From NCBI GenBank assembly GCA_035944115.1, contig DASZBJ010000017.1, forward strand, positions 1-64,000: a stretch of 64,000 nucleotides of DNA. The letters run 5' to 3'. The notes beneath the pieces are model-generated. The model was not told the origin of the DNA. It did not search any database and saw only the letters and a list, made by a program, of their open reading frames with translations. Positions 44,901 through 54,048 of this stretch are shown here, one piece after another (positions within the stretch are counted from its first letter, which is position 1; every line of letters starts with the position of its first letter). Position numbers and translations under genes: made by a program. The DNA comes from Candidatus Babeliales bacterium. Its GTDB lineage: Bacteria > Babelota > Babeliae > Babelales > Vermiphilaceae.

Positions 44901-46283
44901 AGAGCCAGATAATACTGCATATCCATTCAAGTTTAATGTAATACTTGATCCCGTGATGACAATCGTTCCTGTTACGTCATTGGTTAAGCAATACGTTCCG
45001 CTGAGCGAAAGTGTTTGTGCTTCAGAAACTGGAATAGCTGCACATGTTGCTGGCTCATCCAAGCTACAATCAACATTCGCAAATCCACGTGCTGCTGCTG
45101 ACGTAGTTACTGGGGCATTGTTGGCTGCTATAATATTAGCCGAATAATTAATACCATTGTTGCATGACACACAGTTTAAATACATGTTGTTTACATTATC
45201 AGTTACTGTCGCGTCGTATTCAAAAAAACCATGCTCTCCATTAGCTTTTGCCACACAGTCACGAAAAACAACCTCACCTTGGTCAGGATCTGATACAAAT
45301 CCAGCCACCGCATTATTTTCCGCTATACAGTTAGTCACTGTACTTTTATCACCATTCAGTAGAAACCCTAAAACATTACTTTCTGCTACTGAATTAAACG
45401 CATCAACTTGACCGCCTTCATTTGCAAAGCCAACCACACAGTTAAATGCTGAACAATCCCGATATAATGATTCCGCATTAGCGCAAACAAATCCCGCTTG
45501 CCCACTACCATCTACACAGGCACGCATTACATTTTTTTTTCTTAAAAGATCAACGCTAAATTGATTAACAATCTCTCGTTGCCTCATAACATCCGTAGAT
45601 ATTTGACCTACCGCAGAGCAATTAATAAATTCAGCAATACTACCGTTTAATGATAATGCTCCAGCTAGATTTTGATTGAATGTACTATCGCGAGCAATAA
45701 TGCCTACACTATTTTCAACTGTTAATCCCACGTCACAGTTTCCCGTACATGCTACGCGATCACAGGTAATGGTAAAGCCATTAAGAACATAAATACCATT
45801 TTCCCAATTTTCACACGTTACATCTTCTATGCGAACGTCAGACGCGCCATCAACAAAAATACCTCGATCTGCTCCAGATCCACGCACAAATCCATTGCGA
45901 ATACGCACGTCAGATGCGGCCGGCGCAACCGCAATGCCATCTGAACCCGCAGATACTGTATACCCATTCAAGTTTAATGTAATGCTTGATCCGGCGATGA
46001 CAATAGTTCCTGTTACATTATTTGCTAAACAATAGATACCGCTCTCTGTTAATATTTCTGCTTTTGTAATTACGGTTGCTTTGCAGAGATCTTCACAGCA
46101 TTTAATTTCATCAATTTTATTTGTAAGCTGGCAAATCGCATCTTCAATCCATGATTGACCTCGTGAACCAGTCAGTTCATACAATTTATTAGGTACAACA
46201 TCTTGCTCAACCGAGGCACTTACTACACATACTGCCTGAGAAAGTAATGCAACAGACATTAACAATATATTTTTATAATTCAT
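41958..46283 (-). CDS. Secreted right-handed beta-helix protein, four modules (1441 aa)
   Basis: Largest member of a seven-gene family. Signal peptide 1-23, a short Cys-rich helical head (ICQLTNKIDEIKCCEDLC near 45-65), then four modules of about 344 residues starting near residues 68, 412, 756 and 1109. Each module opens with SGxYCLxNDVTGTI, a GSSITLNLNGYxV block, SDVRIxNGxVRGSGADRGIF and VRIEDVTCENW, and closes with NMYLNCVACNNGxNYSxNI and NNAPV. The repeated short strands with Asn/Gly/Cys turns indicate a parallel beta-helix (NosD/pectate-lyase-like fold), probably an adhesin or glycan-binding surface protein rather than an enzyme; that is inference. Modules 2 and 3 share nearly identical DNA. 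It lies 58 nt downstream of the next family gene with no terminator between. Confidence 0.85.
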   Translation of the reverse strand: MNYKNILLMSVALLSQAVCVVSASVEQDVVPNKLYELTGSRGQSWIEDAICQLTNKIDEIKCCEDLCKATVITKAEILTESGIYCLANNVTGTIVIAGSSITLNLNGYTVSAGSDGIAVAPAASDVRIRNGFVRGSGADRGIFVDGASDVRIEDVTCENWENGIYVLNGFTITCDRVACTGNCDVGLTVENSVGIIARDSTFNQNLAGALSLNGSIAEFINCSAVGQISTDVMRQREIVNQFSVDLLRKKNVMRACVDGSGQAGFVCANAESLYRDCSAFNCVVGFANEGGQVDAFNSVAESNVLGFLLNGDKSTVTNCIAENNAVAGFVSDPDQGEVVFRDCVAKANGEHGFFEYDATVTDNVNNMYLNCVSCNNGINYSANIIAANNAPVTTSAAARGFANVDCSLDEPATCAAIPVSEAQTLSLSGTYCLTNDVTGTIVITGSSITLNLNGYAVLSGSDGISIASSASDVRIKNGSVRGSGADRGIFVNGATDVRIEEVTCDNWTIGIYSLNAVTVILDNVNCNNNTTSFQCDSTEGAIARNTTFSNNSTGALVSVNSTAEFINCSAYKVLELRGQGIDDASLVGVTSKKVISENRAQPIPSAGFYCNFSSMTIYRDCSATFFDSGFVNDQGSASEHFNSVATSCDIGFELHGDKATLTNCIARDNSQAGYSSFPDVGEVIFRDCVAKDNAEYGFLEEGPISENVHNMYLNCVACNNGTNYSSNIIAANNAPVTSAAAARGFGSVDCSLDEPATCAAIPVSEAQTLSLSGTYCLTNDVTGTIVITGSSITLNLNGYAVLSGSDGISIASSASDVRIKNGSVRGSGADRGIFIDGAPSVRIEDVTCENWENGIYFANVVTGVLNNVISNNNSSSGVYCNNSVGIVIRNSIFNDNRDAGVLADNGSAVECIACSATAHIVDCLRQQQVEDSLKQRAHITCFSGQVGFESLNSTMVARSCSASTLSSGFFSSLGQNDLADCFAQGCLFGFTIGGDTSTVTNCVAEKSLDSGFLTSQDGGEAVFRECVAKDNILYGFQDAIVLTTDLPVNMYLNCVACNNGTNYSSNIVAANNAPVTSAAAARGFENVDCTLDDPAPCCSDMCPPTTPPCAATPVSEAQTLTLSGTYCLTNNVAGPINIAGDSITLDLNGYTVTGAPLKGACAAPAISVESGVRDVRIKNGLVSNAPTGICILNADFVRIEDVTCVSCDIGIDMEVGSNIVLDRVISSQNSTYGLKSSVVTGLTVRNSSFDNDGVAGVYVTQSTGNEFISCSAVGGVTGTEDSSGFDTVFSTVVFRNCFASGYTFGFQIECDSFVNIDNGIAEGCETGFLLYGLDVYLTNCTARDNNIGFYVPVECEENGRMTLRGCYASGNTGGFIDDTVVPTDTTLNMYLNCVACHNSVNYSANIIASMNAPVSAVSDATGFGNADCSIPGLHIIRKQAR
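43795..44042. repeat. Near-identical 248-bp internal repeat, copy 1
   Basis: Matches 44827-45074 with about four differences by eye. Both copies lie in the 41958-46283 gene, 1032 bp (344 codons) apart, so the reading frame is kept. They encode the opening strands of modules 3 and 2. Confidence 0.9.
44827..45074. repeat. Near-identical 248-bp internal repeat, copy 2
   Basis: Partner of 43795-44042. Identity falls off sharply on both sides although the modules remain homologous, suggesting recent gene conversion or a segmental duplication later diversified elsewhere. Confidence 0.9.
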
Positions 46284-46341
46284 CTTTGTTCGTCTCCTAT
46301 AACAATGGATCCTACACAGCTAACAACAACGATCTCTAATC

Positions 46342-47577
46342 TTAAACAGGCTCAGCGCTACAATCAACATTATCAAACCCGCTTGCATCCGCTGCTGATC
46401 GCACAGGTGCATTATTTGCAGCAATAATATTATCCGAATAATTAATCAAATTGTTACATGCAACACAATTTAGATACATATTAAGAGCAGGCCCAGAGAT
46501 ATCAGTTGTTATCATGCCCCCTTCTGTAAACCCAAAGACACTATTATCTTTTGATACACAATTACGAAAAATCACGGAACCTTGATCCGGATATGATGCA
46601 AAGCCGGCTTTGCTATTCCCCTGCGCAATACAATTTGTTAAAGTTGCAAGATCTCCATGTAATTCAAACCCGGTAACATTGTCTTCGGCGACACAATTAA
46701 AGAAATCTGCTCTGTTGTTGGAAACACTACCTTTTCTAAGAGAGTCCGATGGGATATCCGATACTTGCATAAAAGAAAATCCAATATCGGTACCTGACGC
46801 CTTGCAATCGCGATAGACTACAGATGCGCCGTCAGATAAAAATCCAGCGCCCACTGTTATTACTGTGTTTCTTAGTTGATCATGTTCTTGAGAATCAATT
46901 GCCGCCAGACAATTAACAAATTCGACAACACTGCCATCGGTGACCAATGCACCAACAGCACTTCTATTAAAGATGCTATCACGAACAAGAGCAGACGAAC
47001 TGTTTTCACAGAATAATCCTGCCGTTTGATTGTTATTGGTCATCACATGATCAAGCAAAAGTGTAGATACATTCGTACAATAAATGCCAAGATCCCACCC
47101 TTCACACATTACATCTTCTATGCGAACTTCTCGCGCACCATTTACAAAAATACCTCTATCTACTGCAACAGTATCCTTACCAAAACCATTGCCTTTTAAA
47201 TATCCATTTTTAATACGCACACTGGATGCAGTATCTGAAACAGCAATGCCATCAGAACCCGCAAATACAGTGTGTCCATTTAAATCCAATGTAATCCCTG
47301 ATCCCACAATAAAAATTGTGCCATTAACATCATTGCCTAAACAATAGGTGCCACTTTCAGATAATATTTGTGACTCTGTAATTACTGTAGCGCTACATGC
47401 ATTATCACAAGCACTCAGTGCATCAATTTTTCTTAAAATTTCACACAGCGCGCTTTGAATTACCGCTCCAGATGCTCGAGTAGAAGAACCATCCTTCTTG
47501 GCTGCAGTATCAGTCGCATAGACCGCGCAAGAAAATAATAAACCCAACGCTACTGCCATATTTTTTTTATAATTCAT
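46342..47577 (-). CDS. Secreted right-handed beta-helix protein, one module
   Basis: The start at 47577 follows GAAGAAGG; the frame is open 16 codons further upstream but lacks a site. 411 residues: signal peptide (1-20, AVYA), short head with CEILRKIDALSACDNAC, then a single beta-helix module (SGTYCLGNDVNGTI, LDLNGHTV, VRIKNGYLKG, VRIEDVMCEGW, closing NMYLNCVACNN). It has an unusual insert in the helix rung (NGFGKDTVAVDRG). It ends GFDNVDCSAEPV, without the helical tail of some paralogs. Function as for the family: probable surface protein. Confidence 0.8.
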   Translation of the reverse strand: MNYKKNMAVALGLLFSCAVYATDTAAKKDGSSTRASGAVIQSALCEILRKIDALSACDNACSATVITESQILSESGTYCLGNDVNGTIFIVGSGITLDLNGHTVFAGSDGIAVSDTASSVRIKNGYLKGNGFGKDTVAVDRGIFVNGAREVRIEDVMCEGWDLGIYCTNVSTLLLDHVMTNNNQTAGLFCENSSSALVRDSIFNRSAVGALVTDGSVVEFVNCLAAIDSQEHDQLRNTVITVGAGFLSDGASVVYRDCKASGTDIGFSFMQVSDIPSDSLRKGSVSNNRADFFNCVAEDNVTGFELHGDLATLTNCIAQGNSKAGFASYPDQGSVIFRNCVSKDNSVFGFTEGGMITTDISGPALNMYLNCVACNNLINYSDNIIAANNAPVRSAADASGFDNVDCSAEPV

Positions 47578-47681
47578 ATACCTTCTTCCCTTGATAATAA
47601 TTGATACAATATTTTCCAACGACAACTGAAAACAAATTACTGCTTATTTTTTACAATAAGCAACATATAATGAAAAACATT

Positions 47682-47714
47682 AAAAAAAGCGCCCTTTACA
47701 TCTGTAAAGGGCGC
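47682..47714 (-). terminator. Family-associated hairpin terminator 1
   Basis: Minus strand GCGCCCTTTACA / TGTAAAGGGCGC perfect stem followed by TTTTTTT, 42 nt after the stop of the gene ending at 47756. Related hairpins follow three other family genes. Confidence 0.85.
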
Positions 47715-47755
47715 GCCGAATATCACCAAATGAGAAAATATCTGCAGGGATAACT

Positions 47756-49978
47756 CTAAGAACAGGTTACGTTAGAATATCCAGTGGCAGTTGCTGCAGA
47801 GGCAACTGGAGCATTATTGGATGCAATAATATTGCTAGAATAATTAGTCCCATTTTTACATGCCACACAATTTAAGTACATATTAACAGAGGTATCGGTT
47901 GGAATGCTTTCATCTAAAAATCCAAAATCCCTATTGCCCGACGCATAACAATTTCTTAGTGTAACAAAACCGTCGTCGCAACGCGCTGGCATAAGGAACC
48001 CAACAAAACTATTATTTGCTGCACAATTGAGTGCATATACTCGAACACCATCTAATACAAATCCCTCAAACGTATTTTCTGCTACACAATTATACATATC
48101 AACACGAGCAGGGCATTCTACAAGGAACCCAATTGGATAAATGAAGGCCGAGCAGTCGCGAAACACTGTTTCCACTTCAAAGCCTGCTACATGGAACCCA
48201 CTTCGACCAAACGTGATTACATCAGTAGGCACGTTGTTTCCTGGATCCCCTGTTGCAGTACACCGTACAAGCTCCACTTGAGAAATGTCTGTCATATATA
48301 CGCCGTCATTAAAGTTATAATCAAAAATAGAATCGCGCATTATAACATTAGCAAGGCTACACGATACGCCTTGATTGTTAAAACTTGCAGAAACTCGATC
48401 AATAGTTATTGCAATGCCTGATACTATTTGAATACCTGCGTTCCAACCTTCGCAAACAACATCTTCTATCGTCACATTAGAGCACGTACTTATACTAATA
48501 CCAATATTATCAGTATACGGACCTTCTACACGTCCGTTTTTAATACGTATTCCATCTACACGAGTCATACAAATACCATCATTTCCACAAGAAACTCTTA
48601 GTGGTTGATTATGAATTGTATATCCGTTCAAATCTAATGTTATACCGTTGCCTGCAATGGTAATTGTTCCAAAAATATCATTAGTTAGACAATAGATCCC
48701 TGGCTCTGTCAGTGTTTGTGGTTCTGAAACCATTTTTGCTGCACATGTTGCCGGCTCACTCAAACTACAATCAATATTGTCAAATCCACGAGCTGCTGTC
48801 GGTGTAGTAACTGGGGCATTATTGGCTGCTATAATATTAGGAGAATAGTTAATACCATTGTTACATGCAACACAATTTAAATACATATTGCTTACAGCAT
48901 CGGATGGCGCCACTTCATCCTCGAAGAAACCATTTCCAAGATTACCTTTTGCTATACAATCACGGAAAATAACTTCACCTTGAGCAGGCGCGGACAGAAA
49001 TCCAACTTCAGCATTATTTTCTGCCAAACAGTTCGTCAAAGAATGCCTATCTCCCCCAAGGGAAAATCCTATGATGTTGCCTTCAGCAACGCAATTAAAG
49101 GCATCAGTCTGTCCCACGTCGCAAAGAAACCCAAAAATAGAAGTAAATGATGTGCAATCACGATAGATTACTGCTGACTCGAAGCACAGGAAGCCAATTT
49201 GCATAGCCGAACAAGCTCGAGCGGTGCCTTTCCCTGCTCTCAAAAAATCAATTGCTGACATACCTGCAACATTCAGTTGCCTTAAGCAATCTGTAGAAAC
49301 TCCAGATGTTGACGAGCAATTAATAAATTCAACTGCGCTGCCACTTAATACTGATGCTCCAACTATATTACTCCCATTAAAAGCACTATCACGGACAACA
49401 ACTCCAGTACTATTTTCAAACTTTGCACCTTCAACCCTATTATCACTACAGATTACGCGATCACAGGTAACGGTAAAGCTATCAAGAACATAAATCCCAG
49501 TTTCCCAATTTTCACACGTTACATCTTCGATACGAACATCCGTAGCGCCATTCACAAAAATACCTCTATCCTCCCCGCTTGCTCCTCGTACCATCCCGTT
49601 GCGAATACGTACATCTCGCGCTGTTGATGCAACGGCAATTCCATCAGAACCAGACAAAACTATATGTCCATTCAAATTCAAGGTGATACTCGATCCTGCA
49701 ATAAAGATGGTACCCGTTACATCATTGCCCAAGCAGTAAACACCGCTTTCAGATAATATTTGTGCTTCGGTAATCACAGTCGCTTCACACAAATCATCTG
49801 GACATTTCAGATCCTCAAGCGTACTTAAAATTTCACACAATGCATTTTGAATTGCAGCCGCAGATATTCGTGAAGATGCTTCAGAACGCACAGCATCTTC
49901 ATTAATCACAGTGCCAGTTGCATATACTGCATGACAAAGCACAAAAGCTAATATTCCCACCATATTTTTATAACTCAT
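47756..49978 (-). CDS. Secreted right-handed beta-helix protein, two modules (740 aa)
   Basis: AAAGGATG precedes the ATG. Signal peptide 1-20, Cys head (ALCEILSTLEDLKCPDDLC), a first module of the standard type (SGVYCLGNDVTGTI onward), and a second module beginning CAAKMVSEPQTLTEPGIYCLTND near residue 412, a subtype shared with three other two-module paralogs. The chain ends GYSNVTCS right after the module, without a C-terminal helix. Regularly spaced short strands with Cys and Asn ladders mark the beta-helix. It has its own terminator, so it is probably expressed separately from its neighbours. Confidence 0.82.
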   Translation of the reverse strand: MSYKNMVGILAFVLCHAVYATGTVINEDAVRSEASSRISAAAIQNALCEILSTLEDLKCPDDLCEATVITEAQILSESGVYCLGNDVTGTIFIAGSSITLNLNGHIVLSGSDGIAVASTARDVRIRNGMVRGASGEDRGIFVNGATDVRIEDVTCENWETGIYVLDSFTVTCDRVICSDNRVEGAKFENSTGVVVRDSAFNGSNIVGASVLSGSAVEFINCSSTSGVSTDCLRQLNVAGMSAIDFLRAGKGTARACSAMQIGFLCFESAVIYRDCTSFTSIFGFLCDVGQTDAFNCVAEGNIIGFSLGGDRHSLTNCLAENNAEVGFLSAPAQGEVIFRDCIAKGNLGNGFFEDEVAPSDAVSNMYLNCVACNNGINYSPNIIAANNAPVTTPTAARGFDNIDCSLSEPATCAAKMVSEPQTLTEPGIYCLTNDIFGTITIAGNGITLDLNGYTIHNQPLRVSCGNDGICMTRVDGIRIKNGRVEGPYTDNIGISISTCSNVTIEDVVCEGWNAGIQIVSGIAITIDRVSASFNNQGVSCSLANVIMRDSIFDYNFNDGVYMTDISQVELVRCTATGDPGNNVPTDVITFGRSGFHVAGFEVETVFRDCSAFIYPIGFLVECPARVDMYNCVAENTFEGFVLDGVRVYALNCAANNSFVGFLMPARCDDGFVTLRNCYASGNRDFGFLDESIPTDTSVNMYLNCVACKNGTNYSSNIIASNNAPVASAATATGYSNVTCS

Positions 49979-50101
49979 ACTTATTCATCCTTTTATAAAA
50001 ATTCATATAATATCTTTTAACAATAACTGTGATACAAGCTACTCATTCTTTTTTAAAGAAATCAATACATAACACTTACAACCTTAAAAACCATACCAAT
50101 C

Positions 50102-50130
50102 AGCGCTTTTTACAATCCGCAAAGGGCACT
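50102..50130 (-). terminator. Family-associated hairpin 2 (degenerate)
   Basis: AGTGCCCTTT...AAAAAGCGCT on the minus strand, an imperfect version of the 47689 hairpin, 42 nt after the stop of the gene ending at 50172. Confidence 0.5.
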
Positions 50131-50171
50131 TGATAATCTAACTAAAATACATAACAGCAGTTGTGTAACTA

Positions 50172-51383
50172 TTATGGTATAAAATCTGTAGGAACAGTTC
50201 CAACCAACAACTGAATCGCTGCTGCTAGTAGATCTGGAGTCATATTGCTACAATCTACATTATCAAATCCGCGAGCATTCGCTGCTGAAGTAACAGGAGC
50301 ATGATTTGAAGCAATAATGTTAGAAGAATAATTAGTACCATTATTGCACGCAATACAGTTGAGATACATATTTTTGATGTCATCCGTTATAGCGCCTACT
50401 TCTCCAAAACCAATACCATTTCCTTTTGCCAAACAATTACGAAAAACAACTTCACCTTGATCAGGAACTGAAAAAAATCCGCTCCCAATATTGTCTTGTG
50501 CAACACAATTGTTCACCGTTGCTGCATCTCCATCAACTTCAAACCCTATAATGTTGCCATTTGAAACGCAATTAAAAAAATCACCTCGCCCAAAATCAAC
50601 AATAAAACCTAAACCTAAATTAAATGCCGTACAATCACGGTACACTATTGTTGCACCATTAGATGAAAACCCGATCACTTCTGAATCAGCTCCACTTGAA
50701 TGAAATGCCGAACAATTAATAAATTCTACAGAGCTACAAGAGCTGCTCTGGGCGCCTCTGAGAACGTTGTCACTGAACACACTATTGCGAATAACAAGCC
50801 CTAGAGACTGCTCACATAAAAAACCAACCCTATTTCTATCACATACTACACGATCAAGGGTGCCAGCAGTGGCATCTACAAAATAAATCCCAATTGCCCA
50901 ATTTTGGCATGTTACATCTGCTATGCGAACATCACGAGCGCCACTAATAAAAATCCCTCTATCTTCGCTCAATCTATCAACACTTGTGCCTTGTATAAAC
51001 CCATTTTTAATACGCACGTCTGATGCAGTATCTGAAACAGCAATTCCATCAGAGCCCGCAAATATGGTATATCCATTTAAGTTCAGTGTGATCCCTGATC
51101 CTGCAATAAAGATAGTACCGGTTACATCATTCCCCAAACAGTAAATACCACTTTCCGATAGCACTTGCGCTTGCGTAATCACAGTCGCTTTACACAAATC
51201 ATCTGTACGTTTCATATCCTCAAGGGTACTGAGCATCTCACACAATGCATTTTGAATTGCAGTCCCAGATATTCGTGTAGATGCTGCAGAGCGAAGAGCA
51301 TCCTCATTCGTCACCGTGCCAGTTGTATATACTGCATGAGAAAGCATCAACATTAATAGACCGACTATATTTTTATAATTCAT
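50172..51383 (-). CDS. Secreted right-handed beta-helix protein, one module
   Basis: 403 residues; AAAGGGATG upstream. Signal peptide 1-20, head CEMLSTLEDMKRTDDLC, one beta-helix module from SGIYCLGNDVTGTI to NMYLNCIACNNGTNYSSNI, then a tail that extends beyond the module: DMTPDLLAAAIQLLVG-like amphipathic helix (here NMTPDLLAAAIQLL) and a short end. The head is very close to that of the 47756 gene, indicating a recent duplication or exchange of the 5' ends. Probable exported or surface protein. Confidence 0.8.
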   Translation of the reverse strand: MNYKNIVGLLMLMLSHAVYTTGTVTNEDALRSAASTRISGTAIQNALCEMLSTLEDMKRTDDLCKATVITQAQVLSESGIYCLGNDVTGTIFIAGSGITLNLNGYTIFAGSDGIAVSDTASDVRIKNGFIQGTSVDRLSEDRGIFISGARDVRIADVTCQNWAIGIYFVDATAGTLDRVVCDRNRVGFLCEQSLGLVIRNSVFSDNVLRGAQSSSCSSVEFINCSAFHSSGADSEVIGFSSNGATIVYRDCTAFNLGLGFIVDFGRGDFFNCVSNGNIIGFEVDGDAATVNNCVAQDNIGSGFFSVPDQGEVVFRNCLAKGNGIGFGEVGAITDDIKNMYLNCIACNNGTNYSSNIIASNHAPVTSAANARGFDNVDCSNMTPDLLAAAIQLLVGTVPTDFIP

Positions 51384-51505
51384 CTTGATTCATCCCTTTA
51401 TAAAAATTCATATGATGTCCTTTAAAACAAGGAGGATATACACCGAGCCCTTGTTTATTAAAAAGATCAACATCCATTTTTTGTATTCTTATAATTTATA
51501 ATAAA

Positions 51506-51540
51506 ATAAGCGCCCTTAGCATTGGCAAAGAGCGCTTATT
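51506..51540 (-). terminator. Family-associated hairpin terminator 3
   Basis: AATAAGCGCCCTT / AAGAGCGCTTATT with small mismatches, 47 nt after the stop of the gene ending at 51588; related to the hairpins at 47689 and 53971. Confidence 0.75.
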
Positions 51541-51587
51541 TTATTATCAACTACAATGCACAATACATATCATCAGTTATTCAACCA

Positions 51588-53858
51588 TTATGGTATAAGT
51601 AATAACTGAATCACGGCTGCCAATAAATCTGGAGTCATATCACTACAATCTACATTAGCAAATCCACGAGCATTCGCTGCTGAAGTAACCGGAGCATTAT
51701 TTGCTAAAACGATATTAGGTGAGTAGTTGATACCATTGGCGCATGCAACACAGTTTAAATACATGTTTACTGATCCTACAAGGGTAGCATCAAGAAATCC
51801 AAAACTACTGTTACCTGTCGTTGAACAATTGCGTAGTGTGACAAAACCACCTTCACAATCTACTGGCATAAAGAATCCACTGAAAGCATTATTGTTCGAA
51901 GCACAATTCGTTGCATTTACTCGCGAACCATCCAATACAAAACCTTCATAGTTGCTCTCTGCAACGCAATTATACAAGTCTACGCTAGAACGGCATCCTT
52001 TAGCAGAAAAACCAATTACATAACCAGTAGCTGAGCATTCACGCAGTATTACTTGCGATTCATGAACATGGAAAGTAGTTGCACCAAATGTTACTAAATC
52101 TGTAATTGGAAAGTTATTATCTCCCGTTCCAGTACATCGCAAAATCTCACCTTGGCTATTACGACGTACATGCACCCCACTATTAGCGTTGTAATCGAAA
52201 ATAGAATCGCGTATCACAAGCCCTGTAACTTCTTTGCAGTTTACACCATCATAATTGTAGCTTGAAATAACGCGGTCAAGAACCAGTTCAGAGCTATATT
52301 TTGCTCGAATACCACGGTACCAACCTTCGCACGTTACATCTTCAATTCTCACATTGTAAGAATCACGTACATAAATACCGCTGCTGTTGAAATTGTCACC
52401 ACCTTCTACACGGCCATTTTTGATACGTACTTCATCTGAATCGTTGACATAAATGGCACTGTCAGTAGCTCTTAACAACTGCTCAATAACAGTATAACCG
52501 TTCAAATCTAACGTTATTCCTGAACCTTCAATAACAATCGTTCCAACAATATCGTTAGTCAAACAATACACACCTGGTTCTGTAAGTGTTTGTGGTTCTG
52601 AAACCATTTTTGCTGCGCATGTTGCTGGTTCTGGAAGATCACAATCAATATTATCAAAACCACGCGCAGCTATCGCAGTAGTAACTGGCGCATTATTCGC
52701 AGCTATAATATTAGGAGAATAGTTAGTGCCGTTATTGCATGCAACACAATTTAAGTACATGTTTGATACATTATCAGTTCCCAGCGTGTCGTCAAAAAAA
52801 CCAAATCCAAAATTACCTTTTGCTACGCACTCACGAAAAATAACTTCACCTAAGCCTGTCCCTGAGAAAAATCCAGCTTCAAAATTATTTTCCGCTATAC
52901 AGTTTGTCAAAGTGGCCCTGTCTCCAATGGGTGAAAATCCTATACAACAACTTTCAGCTACTGCATTAAACGCGTCAATTTGACCAAACTCACTGGTAAA
53001 ACCTACCGCAAAATTAAATGCTGAACAATCGCGATATAATGCAGTCGCATTATCACAAAGAAACCCAACCAAACTATTGCTTGAAGCCCGTCGCGTCATA
53101 TTTTTTGCTTTCAAACGATTAATTACTCGCAAAGCAGGGACACTTTGTCCTCTTAGACTACAATCTGAAGAAATCTGAGTTCCTCCTGATGCAGAACAAT
53201 TAATAAATTCAACAATACTACCGTTTACTGCCAACGCTCCAAATTCATTATTATTAAAGGTACTATTGCGAACAACAGCTCCAACACTATTTTCAAAGAT
53301 TGTTGCCGTACCGTTGTCGTTACACATCACGTGGTCAAAAGTAACAGTGAATGCATCAAGGGCATAAATACCGATCTCCCAGTTCTCACAGGTTACATCT
53401 TCTATGCGCACGTCAGTTGCGCCATTAATAAATATACCCCGATCGGCCCCAGAACCTCGTACAGATCCATTACGGATGCGCACATCTGATGCGGTTGATG
53501 CAACTGCAATTCCATCAGAACCAGATAATACTACATACCCGTTCAAGTTCAATGTAATGCTTGATCCTGTAATGATAATGGTTCCTGTTACGTCATTACC
53601 CAAGCAATAGATACCACTTTCTGATAATATTTGTGCTTCCGTAATTACCGTAGCTGCGCATAGGTCTTCACAGCATACAAGAGCATCAATTTTATTTGTT
53701 AGCTCACAAATAGTGTCTTGTATACACGCTAAACCCTTTCCACCACTGGGCGCACAAAATCTATTTGATGCAACATCCTGCTCAACATTACTACTGGTTG
53801 CATTTACCATATGAGAAAGCAACACAACAGACATCAACAAAATATTTTTATAATTCAT
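51588..53858 (-). CDS. Secreted right-handed beta-helix protein, two modules (756 aa)
   Basis: AAAGGATG upstream. Signal peptide 1-20, a Cys-rich head (TICELTNKIDALVCCEDLC), module 1 of the standard type, module 2 of the MVSEPQTLTEPG subtype starting near residue 420, and a C-terminal amphipathic tail TPDLLAAVIQLLLIP. Very similar along its whole length to the 54049 paralog, with second modules nearly matching (for example VEGGDNFNSSGIYV against VQGADNFNSSGIFV), so these two are the most recent gene duplicates. Probable surface adhesin-like protein. Confidence 0.82.
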   Translation of the reverse strand: MNYKNILLMSVVLLSHMVNATSSNVEQDVASNRFCAPSGGKGLACIQDTICELTNKIDALVCCEDLCAATVITEAQILSESGIYCLGNDVTGTIIITGSSITLNLNGYVVLSGSDGIAVASTASDVRIRNGSVRGSGADRGIFINGATDVRIEDVTCENWEIGIYALDAFTVTFDHVMCNDNGTATIFENSVGAVVRNSTFNNNEFGALAVNGSIVEFINCSASGGTQISSDCSLRGQSVPALRVINRLKAKNMTRRASSNSLVGFLCDNATALYRDCSAFNFAVGFTSEFGQIDAFNAVAESCCIGFSPIGDRATLTNCIAENNFEAGFFSGTGLGEVIFRECVAKGNFGFGFFDDTLGTDNVSNMYLNCVACNNGTNYSPNIIAANNAPVTTAIAARGFDNIDCDLPEPATCAAKMVSEPQTLTEPGVYCLTNDIVGTIVIEGSGITLDLNGYTVIEQLLRATDSAIYVNDSDEVRIKNGRVEGGDNFNSSGIYVRDSYNVRIEDVTCEGWYRGIRAKYSSELVLDRVISSYNYDGVNCKEVTGLVIRDSIFDYNANSGVHVRRNSQGEILRCTGTGDNNFPITDLVTFGATTFHVHESQVILRECSATGYVIGFSAKGCRSSVDLYNCVAESNYEGFVLDGSRVNATNCASNNNAFSGFFMPVDCEGGFVTLRNCSTTGNSSFGFLDATLVGSVNMYLNCVACANGINYSPNIVLANNAPVTSAANARGFANVDCSDMTPDLLAAVIQLLLIP

Positions 53859-53970
53859 CTTTAGCCATCCTTTGATTCTAATTTATCAATACCGCATAAC
53901 AAAAACTGTAATAATGCCTTCTCCTTTTTTTAGTACTACATACACCTTTTAAATCCTTAAATTGGTATTA

Positions 53971-54004
53971 TTAAGCGCCCTTCACATCTGCAAAGGGCGC
54001 TTAA
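53971..54004 (-). terminator. Family-associated hairpin terminator 4
   Basis: TTAAGCGCCCTT / AAAGGGCGCTTAA stem, 45 nt after the stop of the gene ending at 54049; related to the hairpin at 47689. Confidence 0.8.
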
Positions 54005-54048
54005 TAATCAATTACAACGTAAAAAGCATATCATCAGTTATTCAACCA

